Shown: in pieces, positions 1 to 6,725 of the stretch
How positions within the stretch are numbered: position 1 is the stretch's first letter
Layout: the number at the start of each line of letters is the position of its first letter
Assembly (NCBI GenBank): GCA_011055585.1
Contig: DRGT01000025.1
Coordinates: 1 to 15,950 of the forward strand
Length of the DNA: 15,950 nucleotides
Direction: 5' to 3'
DNA from: Candidatus Nitrosopumilus sp.
GTDB taxonomy: Archaea; Thermoproteota; Nitrososphaeria; Nitrososphaerales; Nitrosopumilaceae
Translations under genes and position numbers: made by a program
Notes under the pieces: generated by a model
Told to the model about the DNA's origin: nothing
What the model saw: only the letters and a program-made list of their open reading frames with translations
Database searches by the model: none

Positions 1-35
1 TTACAGTATAGATTTGTCTCGAACTAAAATCAAAA

Positions 36-1337
36 TTAAACTATTTTAGAAATTTTTTCAATGACTTCGTTAGGATTTTTGCCAAAGACCAAAATCATAG
101 ACTCCTTTCCCAAATCTCCCTTATGATAAATAACATCTGGTGGTCTAGAAACATTCCTAATTGCGTTTTTTATCCCCCAAGAAATTGTAAAGTTTTCTTT
201 GGCCTTTATTTTAGCTGGTTCTTTGAGACGATCATAGCTTAAGATCCTTAGTCCATTCTTTTGAAATTTTTTTACAGTTTTTTCATTAAATTTTATGTTC
301 GCAGCTGAGCGAATAGCAGGAAATTTTTTACTAATTGTAATGACTGCGTTTCCAATATGCCTTGAACCACCATATTCGAAATTACCTACAACTTGAATTG
401 TTTTTCCATCTTTTACAATTCTACCTGAAACTCCAACAACATCCTTGATTGATTTTGGATGTTTTTTTGAAAAAACAAAATTAGTTTGAACCTCTGGAAT
501 AAATAAATAAATATTTTTAATCTGTGTGAACTGTTTTACTGAATTTTTAAGATTTATTTGAATAGGATCACTTTTTCTTATTTTTGTAATTGGAATTCCT
601 TTTCCTGTCTTTTCAGCATTTTTAATTGATTGAGTAGTGTAGTCTTGCGCAAACTTTGAAGAATCAGTGATGTTTTTTCCATTAGAAATACAAAATGCAA
701 GTGTAGAAGAAAATGTACAACCACTTCCATGATTTTTCATTGATAATTTTTTACAAGAAATAAAATTAGATCTCTTACCTTCTAAGATAAAGTCGCTAAC
801 CTTATCTTTACTAAACTGGATACCAGTAATTATGACATTTTTTACCCCAAACCTTCTAATTTCTTTTGCACAAATTACCAAATCTTTTTTTGTTCTAATC
901 TTAATTTCTGACAAAGCCTCGGCTTCGGATTTGTTTGGAGTAATGACATATCCTAATGGTATTAGCAATTTTTTGTAATCAGAAATAGAACTTGAAGTCA
1001 TCAAAACCCCTCCAGTAGTTGATTTTATCACTGGATCAAGAACAATTGGAACATCTATTTTTCGTAATTTTGAGTTTATGGCTTTGATAATGGAAGAATT
1101 GTAAACCATTCCAATCTTTATTGCACCTACTTTGAAATCAGACAAAATGGATTCAATTTGATTTCCAATCATTTTTGGAGAAATTGGCTCTACACTAGAA
1201 AGTTTTCTTGTATTTTGGCTAGTAATTGCAGTTACAACTGTAAAGCAATTTCCATCTAATGAAGAGATTGTTTTAATGTCATTTTGTATTCCTGCACCTG
1301 AGGAAGGATCAGAGCCACCTATTGAAAGTACATTCAT
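36..1337 (-). CDS. thiDN: Bifunctional HMP/HMP-P kinase - thiamine-phosphate synthase (ThiD-ThiN fusion)
   Basis: This 433-aa cytosolic enzyme should phosphorylate hydroxymethylpyrimidine (phosphate) and then condense HMP-PP with thiazole phosphate to give thiamine phosphate. Residues 1-260 are a ribokinase-fold ThiD domain: an N-terminal GGSDPSSGAGIQND substrate loop (7-20), DP at 101-102, and an anion-hole HGSGCT at 203-208 with the conserved Cys207. Residues about 265-433 are a ThiN domain, the archaeal replacement for ThiE: IPEVQTNF near 280, SGRIV near 304-308, GGSRHIGNAV at 323-332 and the closing PDVIYHKGDLGKESMI segment. Such fusions are known in archaea and some bacteria. The ATG at 1337 is supported by an AATATTAA box centred 26.5 bp upstream, implying a leaderless mRNA. 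It is divergent from thiC, its pathway partner. The domain order is complete with no truncation. The identification rests on motif recognition and is strong. Confidence 0.94.
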   Translation of the reverse strand: MNVLSIGGSDPSSGAGIQNDIKTISSLDGNCFTVVTAITSQNTRKLSSVEPISPKMIGNQIESILSDFKVGAIKIGMVYNSSIIKAINSKLRKIDVPIVLDPVIKSTTGGVLMTSSSISDYKKLLIPLGYVITPNKSEAEALSEIKIRTKKDLVICAKEIRRFGVKNVIITGIQFSKDKVSDFILEGKRSNFISCKKLSMKNHGSGCTFSSTLAFCISNGKNITDSSKFAQDYTTQSIKNAEKTGKGIPITKIRKSDPIQINLKNSVKQFTQIKNIYLFIPEVQTNFVFSKKHPKSIKDVVGVSGRIVKDGKTIQVVGNFEYGGSRHIGNAVITISKKFPAIRSAANIKFNEKTVKKFQKNGLRILSYDRLKEPAKIKAKENFTISWGIKNAIRNVSRPPDVIYHKGDLGKESMILVFGKNPNEVIEKISKIV

Positions 1338-1359
1338 TTTATTTCATGAAAAACTATGG

Positions 1360-1367
1360 TTAATATT
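1360..1367 (-). promoter_or_regulatory. TATA box for thiDN (leaderless start)
   Basis: On the minus strand this reads AATATTAA, centred 26.5 bp before the ATG at 1337. That is the usual archaeal TATA-to-start-site spacing, so transcription would begin at or next to the A of the start codon. The match comes from the sequence; promoter activity is inferred. Confidence 0.5.
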
Positions 1368-1405
1368 CTAATCAATTTTTGCTGTAACTTTTTTAGTAAT
1401 TTTTA

Positions 1406-1501
1406 TTATGATACTTCTTTAGCACATTTGTCTGAACAAAAAGCAGAACTCATTCCTTGAAATTCTCTTCCACAATGCCTACATTCCTTTATCAACCTCA
1501 T
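1406..1501 (-). CDS. 31-aa zinc-knuckle microprotein
   Basis: This short reading frame, easily missed by length cut-offs, encodes 31 residues beginning MRLIKECRHCGREF and ending FCSDKCAKEVS. Four cysteines form two pairs, CRHC at residues 7-10 and CSDKC at 22-26. The second pair sits in the FCSxxC pattern typical of small treble-clef/zinc-knuckle proteins, so one zinc ion is likely bound. The function is unknown; nucleic-acid or protein binding would be typical for the fold. A TATA-like stretch at 1525-1537 places the start site near 1502-1507, favouring the ATG at 1501. An in-frame ATG at 1513 would add MGIG. It lies between the divergent thiamine genes, 68 bp upstream of thiDN on the same strand, but thiDN seems to have its own promoter. 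Four well-spaced cysteines in 31 codons, a promoter and a clean stop argue against a chance frame; conservation is untested. Confidence 0.62.
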   Translation of the reverse strand: MRLIKECRHCGREFQGMSSAFCSDKCAKEVS

Positions 1502-1524
1502 ACCTATCCCCATATTATACAGCG

Positions 1525-1537
1525 ATCTATAATATAA
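1525..1537 (-). promoter_or_regulatory. TATA-like region for the zinc-knuckle microprotein gene
   Basis: The minus strand reads TTATATTATAGAT. Depending on which 8 bp is the box, the predicted start site falls at about 1502-1507, at or just before the ATG at 1501. The stretch is AT-rich, so the exact register is uncertain. Confidence 0.4.
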
Positions 1538-1569
1538 CAACGATCCAAAATAGCAATATAGTGGTAATT

Positions 1570-1601
1570 TTTAGTCGATCAATTTTGTATTCGTTTAGTC
1601 G
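1570..1601 (+). repeat. Paired direct repeat TTTAGTCG upstream of thiC
   Basis: TTTAGTCG occurs at 1570-1577 and again at 1594-1601, 24 bp apart, just upstream of the thiC TATA box. A same-face pair in this position could be an activator or repressor site. Only the repeat is seen; binding is inference, and an 8-mer pair could arise by chance in AT-rich DNA. Confidence 0.35.
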
Positions 1602-1607
1602 TGATTG

Positions 1608-1615
1608 TTTAAATT
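1608..1615 (+). promoter_or_regulatory. TATA box for thiC
   Basis: TTTAAATT is centred 28.5 bp before the thiC ATG, which predicts a start site around 1638 and a leader of about 0-2 nt. With so short a leader there is no room for a TPP riboswitch. Confidence 0.5.
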
Positions 1616-1628
1616 TGGCTTAGAGGTA

Positions 1629-1639
1629 GATAGTCTATC
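1629..1639 (+). promoter_or_regulatory. Palindrome abutting the thiC start codon (possible operator)
   Basis: GATAG-T-CTATC is a perfect inverted repeat with 5-bp arms around one central base, ending at the base before the ATG. It covers the predicted transcription start, a position where a bound repressor would block initiation. Archaeal thi genes can be controlled by ThiR-type HTH-ThiN regulators, but linking this site to ThiR is speculation. Confidence 0.35.
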
Positions 1640-2968
1640 ATGACTACACAGATGAGTGCAGCAAGACGTGGTGTTGCTACTGAACAAATGAAATTAGTTG
1701 CAAAAGATGAAGATGTAACTTTAGATTGGTTAATTCCAAAAATTGCAAAAGGTTCAATCATAATTCCTAGTAACAACGTTAGACCTCAAAAAATTCATAA
1801 TGTTGGAATTGGAAAAGGTTTGAAAACAAAAGTTAACGTAAACATTGGAACTTCAACCTTGAATGTACATTTGGAAGAAGAGGTAGAGAAAGCAAAGGTT
1901 GCCGTAAAATATCACACTGATACAATTATGGATTTGAGTGATGGTGGAGATATAAAAGAAATCAGAAAAAAACTACTTGATGTGGCTCATGTGACATTTG
2001 GAACTGTTCCAATTTATGAAGCATATAATCACGGAGTTGAAGTTCATAAGAATCCAATTGATTTATCTGAAGATGATTTTCTAAACGCATTTGAAAATAA
2101 TGCAAAAGACGGCGTCGATTATACCACAATTCATGCTGGAATTACCAAAGACATTGCAAAAAGAATTCTAAAGGTTCAACGATATGGTGGAGTGGTAAGC
2201 AAGGGAGGAACAATTACTGCTGCATGGATGCTAAAATACGATAAAGAAAATCCCTACTTTTCACATTATGACTATCTAATTGAGATGGCTAGAAAATACG
2301 ATGTGACTTTTAGTCTTGGTGACGCTCTAAGACCTGGCTCTATTTTAGATTCTCATGATGAGCTTCAAGTTGAGGAAATGATCAATGTATCTCGTTTAAC
2401 AAAGCGTGCTCATGAAAAAGATGTTCAGGTGATGGTTGAAGGCCCAGGCCATGTGCCTCTAAATGAAGTGGCTGCAAATGTTAGGTTGGCAAAATCCTTG
2501 ATAGGTGATGTGCCATATTATGTACTTGGTCCATTAGTTACTGATATTGCATCTGGCCATGATCATATTGCAAGTGCAATTGGAGCTGCAGTTTCAGCAA
2601 GCGAAGGCGTAGATTTATTGTGTTATCTTACTCCTTCAGAACATCTTGCACTTCCAAATGCTGAAGAAGTAAAAGCTGGATTAATTGCTTATAGAATTGC
2701 AGCACATGCTGGAGATTTGGTAAAACTTAGAGATAAAGCAATAAAATGGGACATGAAAATGACTGAAGCTCGTCGTACACTTGATTGGGAAACACAATTA
2801 GCATTATCAATTGATCCTGAAGAGGCTGCAAAAATTCACAGTAGAACTGGACAACATCCTGGCAACAACGTTCCTTGCACTATGTGTGGCGGGGCATGTG
2901 TTTACCTTATGTTACCACAACAAAGAAAATATAAAAAAGAAACTGAAAATCTACAACAAACTGAGTAA
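1640..2968 (+). CDS. thiC: Phosphomethylpyrimidine synthase ThiC
   Basis: This 442-aa radical-SAM-type enzyme rearranges aminoimidazole ribotide to HMP phosphate, the pyrimidine half of thiamine. Family signatures appear in order: DYTTIHAGI, VSKGGTITAAWML, SLGDALRPGSI, VMVEGPGHVPLNEV, YVLGPLVTDIASGHDHI and CYLTPSEHLALP. The C-terminal Fe-S motif is C413-TM-C416-GGA-C420, i.e. Cx2Cx3C rather than the Cx2Cx4C of E. coli-type ThiC. As I recall, short archaeal and clostridial ThiCs share this shorter spacing. The protein lacks the long N-terminal region of bacterial/plant ThiC, as is normal for archaea. The ATG is supported by a TATA box 28 bp upstream. The 3' end overlaps the Nudix gene on the opposite strand by 18 bp. 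Thiamine or HMP supply would be its only role, feeding thiDN next door. Confidence 0.97.
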   Translation: MTTQMSAARRGVATEQMKLVAKDEDVTLDWLIPKIAKGSIIIPSNNVRPQKIHNVGIGKGLKTKVNVNIGTSTLNVHLEEEVEKAKVAVKYHTDTIMDLSDGGDIKEIRKKLLDVAHVTFGTVPIYEAYNHGVEVHKNPIDLSEDDFLNAFENNAKDGVDYTTIHAGITKDIAKRILKVQRYGGVVSKGGTITAAWMLKYDKENPYFSHYDYLIEMARKYDVTFSLGDALRPGSILDSHDELQVEEMINVSRLTKRAHEKDVQVMVEGPGHVPLNEVAANVRLAKSLIGDVPYYVLGPLVTDIASGHDHIASAIGAAVSASEGVDLLCYLTPSEHLALPNAEEVKAGLIAYRIAAHAGDLVKLRDKAIKWDMKMTEARRTLDWETQLALSIDPEEAAKIHSRTGQHPGNNVPCTMCGGACVYLMLPQQRKYKKETENLQQTE

Positions 2969-3355
2969 TACTTTTTCCAAATTTGTAACTGTTTTGTAAT
3001 TATTTAGTTCATCAGCTGAAATCCATTTATACTCTGAATTTTCCCAATTCAGCTTTATCTCTGGATTGTTTGCTCCAAACAAAAATGGAAAAATTTCCCA
3101 TTCGTGGTTCTTGTATTGAGGTGATACCACTCGCATTCGCTCTGCAGTTTTTAGTAATTTTACCTGATCTTCTTTAATTCCTAATTCTTCAAAAATTTCA
3201 ATTTTTGCTCTTTGGAGTGGTTCTTCATTCTTTTCAATTATTCCGCTGATTCCTGCCCAAAGACCTTTCATACTTTTCACCTTTTCACTTCTTTTTAAGA
3301 GGAGAAATTTTTCATTACTAGTAATAAATGACGTAACAATTTTGGTCGAACGCAT
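2951..3355 (-). CDS. Nudix hydrolase, last gene of the aro cluster
   Basis: This 134-aa single-domain Nudix protein should cleave a nucleoside-diphosphate-linked (or other pyrophosphate) substrate using Mg2+. The Nudix box is visible as G-x5-E-x7-xE-x2-EELGI at residues 38-60. The usual Arg of the RE pair is Ile (KIEIFEELGI), while the catalytic glutamates remain. An N-terminal sheet (VTSFITSNEKFLLLKRS) and a GLWAGISG lead-in fit the fold. The start is an ATG 5 bp after the tyrA-type stop, so it is probably co-transcribed with the aromatic genes. No strong ribosome binding site precedes it. Its stop lies inside the 3' end of thiC. The substrate cannot be told from sequence. Housecleaning of modified nucleotides is the default guess; a role in aromatic or folate-like metabolism is only suggested by position. 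Confidence 0.9.
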   Translation of the reverse strand: MRSTKIVTSFITSNEKFLLLKRSEKVKSMKGLWAGISGIIEKNEEPLQRAKIEIFEELGIKEDQVKLLKTAERMRVVSPQYKNHEWEIFPFLFGANNPEIKLNWENSEYKWISADELNNYKTVTNLEKVLLSLL

Positions 3356-3360
3356 AATAA

Positions 3361-4218
3361 TTACTTCTTTTCAATTGCATTTACCATAGTCGTTAGTTTC
3401 TTGTATGATAATTCTAAACTTGTATTTTCAGCCAATCGCTCTTGGACCGATTTTATATAGTTTACAACCTCTTCAGTTTTACCTTCTTGTACAGCTGTTA
3501 GCAACCTACCTATATCCTTCCAAAACTCTTCTGCAAACCTTCTAATTTCTGGATTTGCGATTATAGTTTCTATTAGTTCTGGGGATTCGGTCATAATACT
3601 TTCAGCTAGAATCTTTTGTACCTTGAATGTTGTCCCCGACATTTTTTCAGTTAATGAAATCTTTTCATCTTTTGATAATATGTTTGCAAAAACTAAATTC
3701 ACCAAATGAGTTAATCCTAGAATGACTGCAATTTTTTTATCATGTTCAGCAGAATCTATAGTTACAAAATTAGCTCCAGGGAAAAGTGATCTTGCTACTG
3801 ACAGTTCATTTTTTGCATCTTTGACTGGTATTGAAATAATGTTTTTACCTTTGATTTTTTTTGTACCTGGTCCAAACATTGGATGTATGCAAATTGGATT
3901 TATTTTGGAAGGCATTTTTGAAAGAGATGTAATTGTTTTAGATTTTTGTGATGAAATTTCAATAAGATATGTTCCACGTTTCATTTCTTTTGCAATTAAT
4001 CTAATAATTTCTGGTGTTCTTCTTGTTGGTGTACACAAAATCACATAATCAGTATTCAATATTGATCCAACTAGAGAATCTGATTTTATTATTGATTTGC
4101 TAGAAATTTTTACTTCTGAATCATAACCGGTTACTTCAAATCCACTTTCAGAAAAGAATTTGGCAAACCATTGGCCCATCTTTCCCCCAACTCCAATTAT
4201 TGTAATTTTTTTAGCCAA
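3361..4218 (-). CDS. tyrA: Prephenate (or arogenate) dehydrogenase, TyrA family
   Basis: This 285-aa protein should oxidatively decarboxylate prephenate to 4-hydroxyphenylpyruvate (or arogenate to tyrosine). A Rossmann GVGGKMG loop lies at 9-15, with Asp33 (GYD) at the end of the second strand, suggesting NAD+ over NADP+. LCTPTRRTPE follows at 61-70, SSQKS at 89-93, HPMFGPG at 112-118 with the conserved His112, and AEHD at 158-161 with the all-alpha dimerisation domain after it. The start is TTG, chosen because AAGGAG lies 6 nt upstream and overlaps the preceding stop. The preceding chorismate mutase-aminotransferase gene is in the same reading frame and is separated by only a TAA and a GAA codon, so the two could nearly be one polyprotein. 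Preference for prephenate or arogenate is not decidable here. Confidence 0.92.
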   Translation of the reverse strand: MAKKITIIGVGGKMGQWFAKFFSESGFEVTGYDSEVKISSKSIIKSDSLVGSILNTDYVILCTPTRRTPEIIRLIAKEMKRGTYLIEISSQKSKTITSLSKMPSKINPICIHPMFGPGTKKIKGKNIISIPVKDAKNELSVARSLFPGANFVTIDSAEHDKKIAVILGLTHLVNLVFANILSKDEKISLTEKMSGTTFKVQKILAESIMTESPELIETIIANPEIRRFAEEFWKDIGRLLTAVQEGKTEEVVNYIKSVQERLAENTSLELSYKKLTTMVNAIEKK

Positions 4219-4230
4219 TTCTTACTCCTT
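4219..4230 (-). promoter_or_regulatory. Ribosome binding site deciding the TTG start of tyrA
   Basis: Reading the minus strand, AAGGAG is followed by TAAGAA and then the TTG at 4218. The GGAG core is 6 nt from the start and overlaps the stop of the upstream gene. This is the clearest Shine-Dalgarno site in the aro cluster and fixes the non-ATG start. Confidence 0.6.
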
Positions 4231-5586
4231 TAGAATATTCTGAAGTATAGACATGCCTTCAATTAGTGCCTTTTCGTCCTGACAAGCAGAAATTCGAATA
4301 AAATCTCTACAATCTCCAAATCCCTCACCAGGCGCTACTGCAAGTCCACGGTCCAGTAATGAATTTGCAAACTCAGTGCCATCAAATCCATCCTTTGGAA
4401 CTTTAGCAAAAAGGTACATTGAGCCGTCTGGTTCTATAAATTCAAGTCCAATGTCTTTTGCTTTTTGTATCAATACTTCAAGTCTAGATTTTACGATATT
4501 TGTATTGTTAGAAGTATCAGCATTCAATGCTTGAAGTGCCACAAATTGAATAGGTTCTGACACATTGGTGAGACATAATGCTTGTAGCTTTGACATTTTG
4601 TCTATAATTTCTGGATTTGAAATTGCATATCCTATTCTAAATCCAGTCATTGCGTGAGATTTTGAAAATGATTGAGTAACAATACTTTTTTCATAATTGT
4701 ATGAAAGAATACTTTTCCAATCTTTGTATGAATACTGTGCATAGATTTCATCACTCAAAACAAACAAATTGTTTTTTCTTGCAAGATTAATTATCTCATC
4801 TTGTAGATTTATTGGAAGGATTTTTCCAGTTGGGTTGTTTGGATAGTTAAGTACTATCATTTTTGTGTTTGAATTACTTGCATCCTCAATTTTCTTAATG
4901 CTTGGCTCCCATTTACTTTCAAGAGTTGTCTGAATTGATCTCACCTTAACTCCAGCATTTAATGCACAATCTTTGTATGCTGGCCAAGCAGGTTCAATAA
5001 CAATTATCTCGTCTCCTGGATTTAGCAATGTTGTAATTGCTAAGAAAACAGAAAAACGAGCTCCTGGTGAGACAAGAATGTTTTCTTGTGTAGTATTTAC
5101 ATCGAATGTTTCAGAAGTTTTTTTTGCCAGAGCAGAACGAAATTTAGGCAAACCTTTAGCTTGTCCATATTTTAGAAATCCTTCATCATAGACTTTTTCT
5201 AAAGCAGTTTTTACTTCAATTGGTGGTAAAAAATCAGGTTCACCTACTTCCATATGGATAATTTTTTTCCCTTGCTCTTCTAGGCTCTTTGCTTTTAGGA
5301 AAATTGAAAGATGTGTCTGTTTATTTGTAGATTGAACTTTAACTGATTCATTTAGTAGAAAATTTAGAAATTTTGTTCCTATGGGTTCTTCCAAACCCAC
5401 TTCATTACATAAGGAAACTACTTTGTTTCGTAAGTTTTCTTCTCTAGATTCATCAGTAACTTGCTTTCCCAGGTTTTTTTTAATCTCGCCAATTTCTTTG
5501 GCAATTTGCATTCTAGCCTTCAATAACTTAATCATCTCTAGAGTAATCTCGTCCATTTTGTTACGTAATTGGTCTATGTCTGACAT
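4222..5586 (-). CDS. Chorismate mutase (AroQ) - class I aminotransferase fusion
   Basis: This 454-aa fusion pairs a chorismate mutase with an aromatic/aspartate-type aminotransferase. Residues 1-90 form an AroQ helical domain: LRNKMDEI with Arg8, KARMQIAKEIGEIKK with Arg25, and the TDESREENL segment. From about 92 a fold-type I PLP enzyme follows: EVGEPDF near 113-119, NYPNNPTG at 247-254, SDEIY with Asp279, SFSKSHAMTGFRIGY with the PLP lysine at 309, and FIRISA with the carboxylate-binding Arg431. Together they would convert chorismate to prephenate and then transaminate prephenate to arogenate, or the keto acids to Phe/Tyr. The order of steps is inference. Its ATG lies 2 bp after the aroC stop and its TAA lies 3 bp before the tyrA-type TTG, so it is translationally coupled. 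Length equals the sum of the two normal domains. Confidence 0.92.
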   Translation of the reverse strand: MSDIDQLRNKMDEITLEMIKLLKARMQIAKEIGEIKKNLGKQVTDESREENLRNKVVSLCNEVGLEEPIGTKFLNFLLNESVKVQSTNKQTHLSIFLKAKSLEEQGKKIIHMEVGEPDFLPPIEVKTALEKVYDEGFLKYGQAKGLPKFRSALAKKTSETFDVNTTQENILVSPGARFSVFLAITTLLNPGDEIIVIEPAWPAYKDCALNAGVKVRSIQTTLESKWEPSIKKIEDASNSNTKMIVLNYPNNPTGKILPINLQDEIINLARKNNLFVLSDEIYAQYSYKDWKSILSYNYEKSIVTQSFSKSHAMTGFRIGYAISNPEIIDKMSKLQALCLTNVSEPIQFVALQALNADTSNNTNIVKSRLEVLIQKAKDIGLEFIEPDGSMYLFAKVPKDGFDGTEFANSLLDRGLAVAPGEGFGDCRDFIRISACQDEKALIEGMSILQNILKE

Positions 5587-5588
5587 TT

Positions 5589-6683
5589 TCAGAGAACTGG
5601 TTTTATGAAGCCACCTTGTAATGCAAGATCTGCAAGAGTGAGAGAAACCATAGAGTCAACAACTGGTGGTGCTCTTGGCACAACACACGGATCGTGTCGT
5701 CCTTCAACTTTCAAAATTGTTGGCTTTTTTGTTTTAATGTCTATTGTTAATTGTTTTTTTGAAATAGAAGATGCAGGTTTGAAAGCAACTCGCATAATAA
5801 TTGGCATTCCAGTAGATAATCCACCTAAAATTCCACCAGCATTGTTTGTTTTTGTAATGATTTTTCCTTTTTTCATAATATAGAGATCATTATTTTGTGA
5901 ACCAAAACTACTAGAACCCTCAAATCCTGAACCAAACTCTACTCCTTTTACAGAAGGGATCGAAAAGACTGCTTTACTGATATCAGATTCTATGGAATCA
6001 AAAATTGGCTCACCTATACCAACTGGCAAATTAGTTGTAATCGATTCTAATATTCCACCAAGAGAGTCACCTTTTTTTCGTGCAGCAAGAATTGCAGTTT
6101 TCATTTTTCTTGCTGAGGTAGCATCAGGACATCTAACATCATTTGAATAAATTGATTTTAACATTTTTGTAGAAGGAGTTTTTGCCATCCTTGTTTTTCC
6201 AATTTGAATAGTGTAAGAATATGTTTCAATTCCTAAAGTAACTTTGAGTAATTTTCGTGCAATTGCACCACCCATAACAAGGGTTGCAGTTAATCGTCCT
6301 GAGAATCTACCTCCACCACGATAATCATTTAGTTTTTTGTACTTTATCATGGCGGGAAAATCTGAATGTCCTGGTCTTAGCTTTGTCTTAAGACTATCAT
6401 ATGCACGCGAATCATGATCTTTATTCCAAATTATCATAGTTATTGGTGCAGCAGTAGTATGTCCTCTAAAAACTCCTGAAAGAATTTCGACTTTGTCTCC
6501 TTCTTTTCTTTGAGTCGTGATGACTGACTGGCCTGGGCGTCTCACATCAAGCATTTTTTGAATGTCTTTTTCTTGTAGGTCCAATCCTGCAGGGCAACCA
6601 TCTAAAACGGCACCCACACAACTACCATGACTTTCTCCAAAACTTGTTAAAACTAGTCTTTTACCAATTGAGCTACCTGACAA
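5589..6683 (-). CDS. aroC: Chorismate synthase
   Basis: This 364-aa reduced-FMN-dependent enzyme removes phosphate from EPSP to form chorismate, the branch point for all aromatic products in this window. Signatures include FGESHG at 15-20 (His19), RPGHSDF at 103-109 (His106), DYRGGGRFSGR at 120-130 and GRHDPC at 328-333. There is no flavin reductase domain, so FMN must be reduced by another protein. The start is TTG: it is the only possible initiation codon between the in-frame stop and the conserved FGESHG, and it yields the usual MSGxS N-terminus. A TTATAAGC box centred 26.5 bp upstream lies in the 42-bp gap after aroA, suggesting a leaderless internal transcript. The next gene starts 2 bp after its TGA. 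Length is normal. Confidence 0.97.
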   Translation of the reverse strand: MSGSSIGKRLVLTSFGESHGSCVGAVLDGCPAGLDLQEKDIQKMLDVRRPGQSVITTQRKEGDKVEILSGVFRGHTTAAPITMIIWNKDHDSRAYDSLKTKLRPGHSDFPAMIKYKKLNDYRGGGRFSGRLTATLVMGGAIARKLLKVTLGIETYSYTIQIGKTRMAKTPSTKMLKSIYSNDVRCPDATSARKMKTAILAARKKGDSLGGILESITTNLPVGIGEPIFDSIESDISKAVFSIPSVKGVEFGSGFEGSSSFGSQNNDLYIMKKGKIITKTNNAGGILGGLSTGMPIIMRVAFKPASSISKKQLTIDIKTKKPTILKVEGRHDPCVVPRAPPVVDSMVSLTLADLALQGGFIKPVL

Positions 6684-6705
6684 TAATTTAGTTACATTTA
6701 ACGAT

Positions 6706-6713
6706 GCTTATAA
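6706..6713 (-). promoter_or_regulatory. Internal TATA box for aroC
   Basis: The minus strand reads TTATAAGC, centred exactly 26.5 bp before the aroC TTG at 6683. It falls in the largest gap of the cluster (42 bp), so it probably starts a leaderless transcript for aroC and the three genes after it. Activity is inferred from sequence and spacing. Confidence 0.5.
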
Positions 6714-6725
6714 TTCCTTATGCGA

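Noticed and set aside
1..35. Tail of another gene at the left edge
   Set aside because: A minus-strand TAA lies at 1-3, but the frame above it runs into the thiDN gene and shows no coding character.
1502..1639. TPP riboswitch before thiC
   Set aside because: The conserved CUGAGA-type core is absent and the TATA box leaves essentially no leader.
2811..2999. 62-codon plus-strand frame at the end of thiC
   Set aside because: It overlaps the conserved thiC C-terminus in another frame and shows no domain features.
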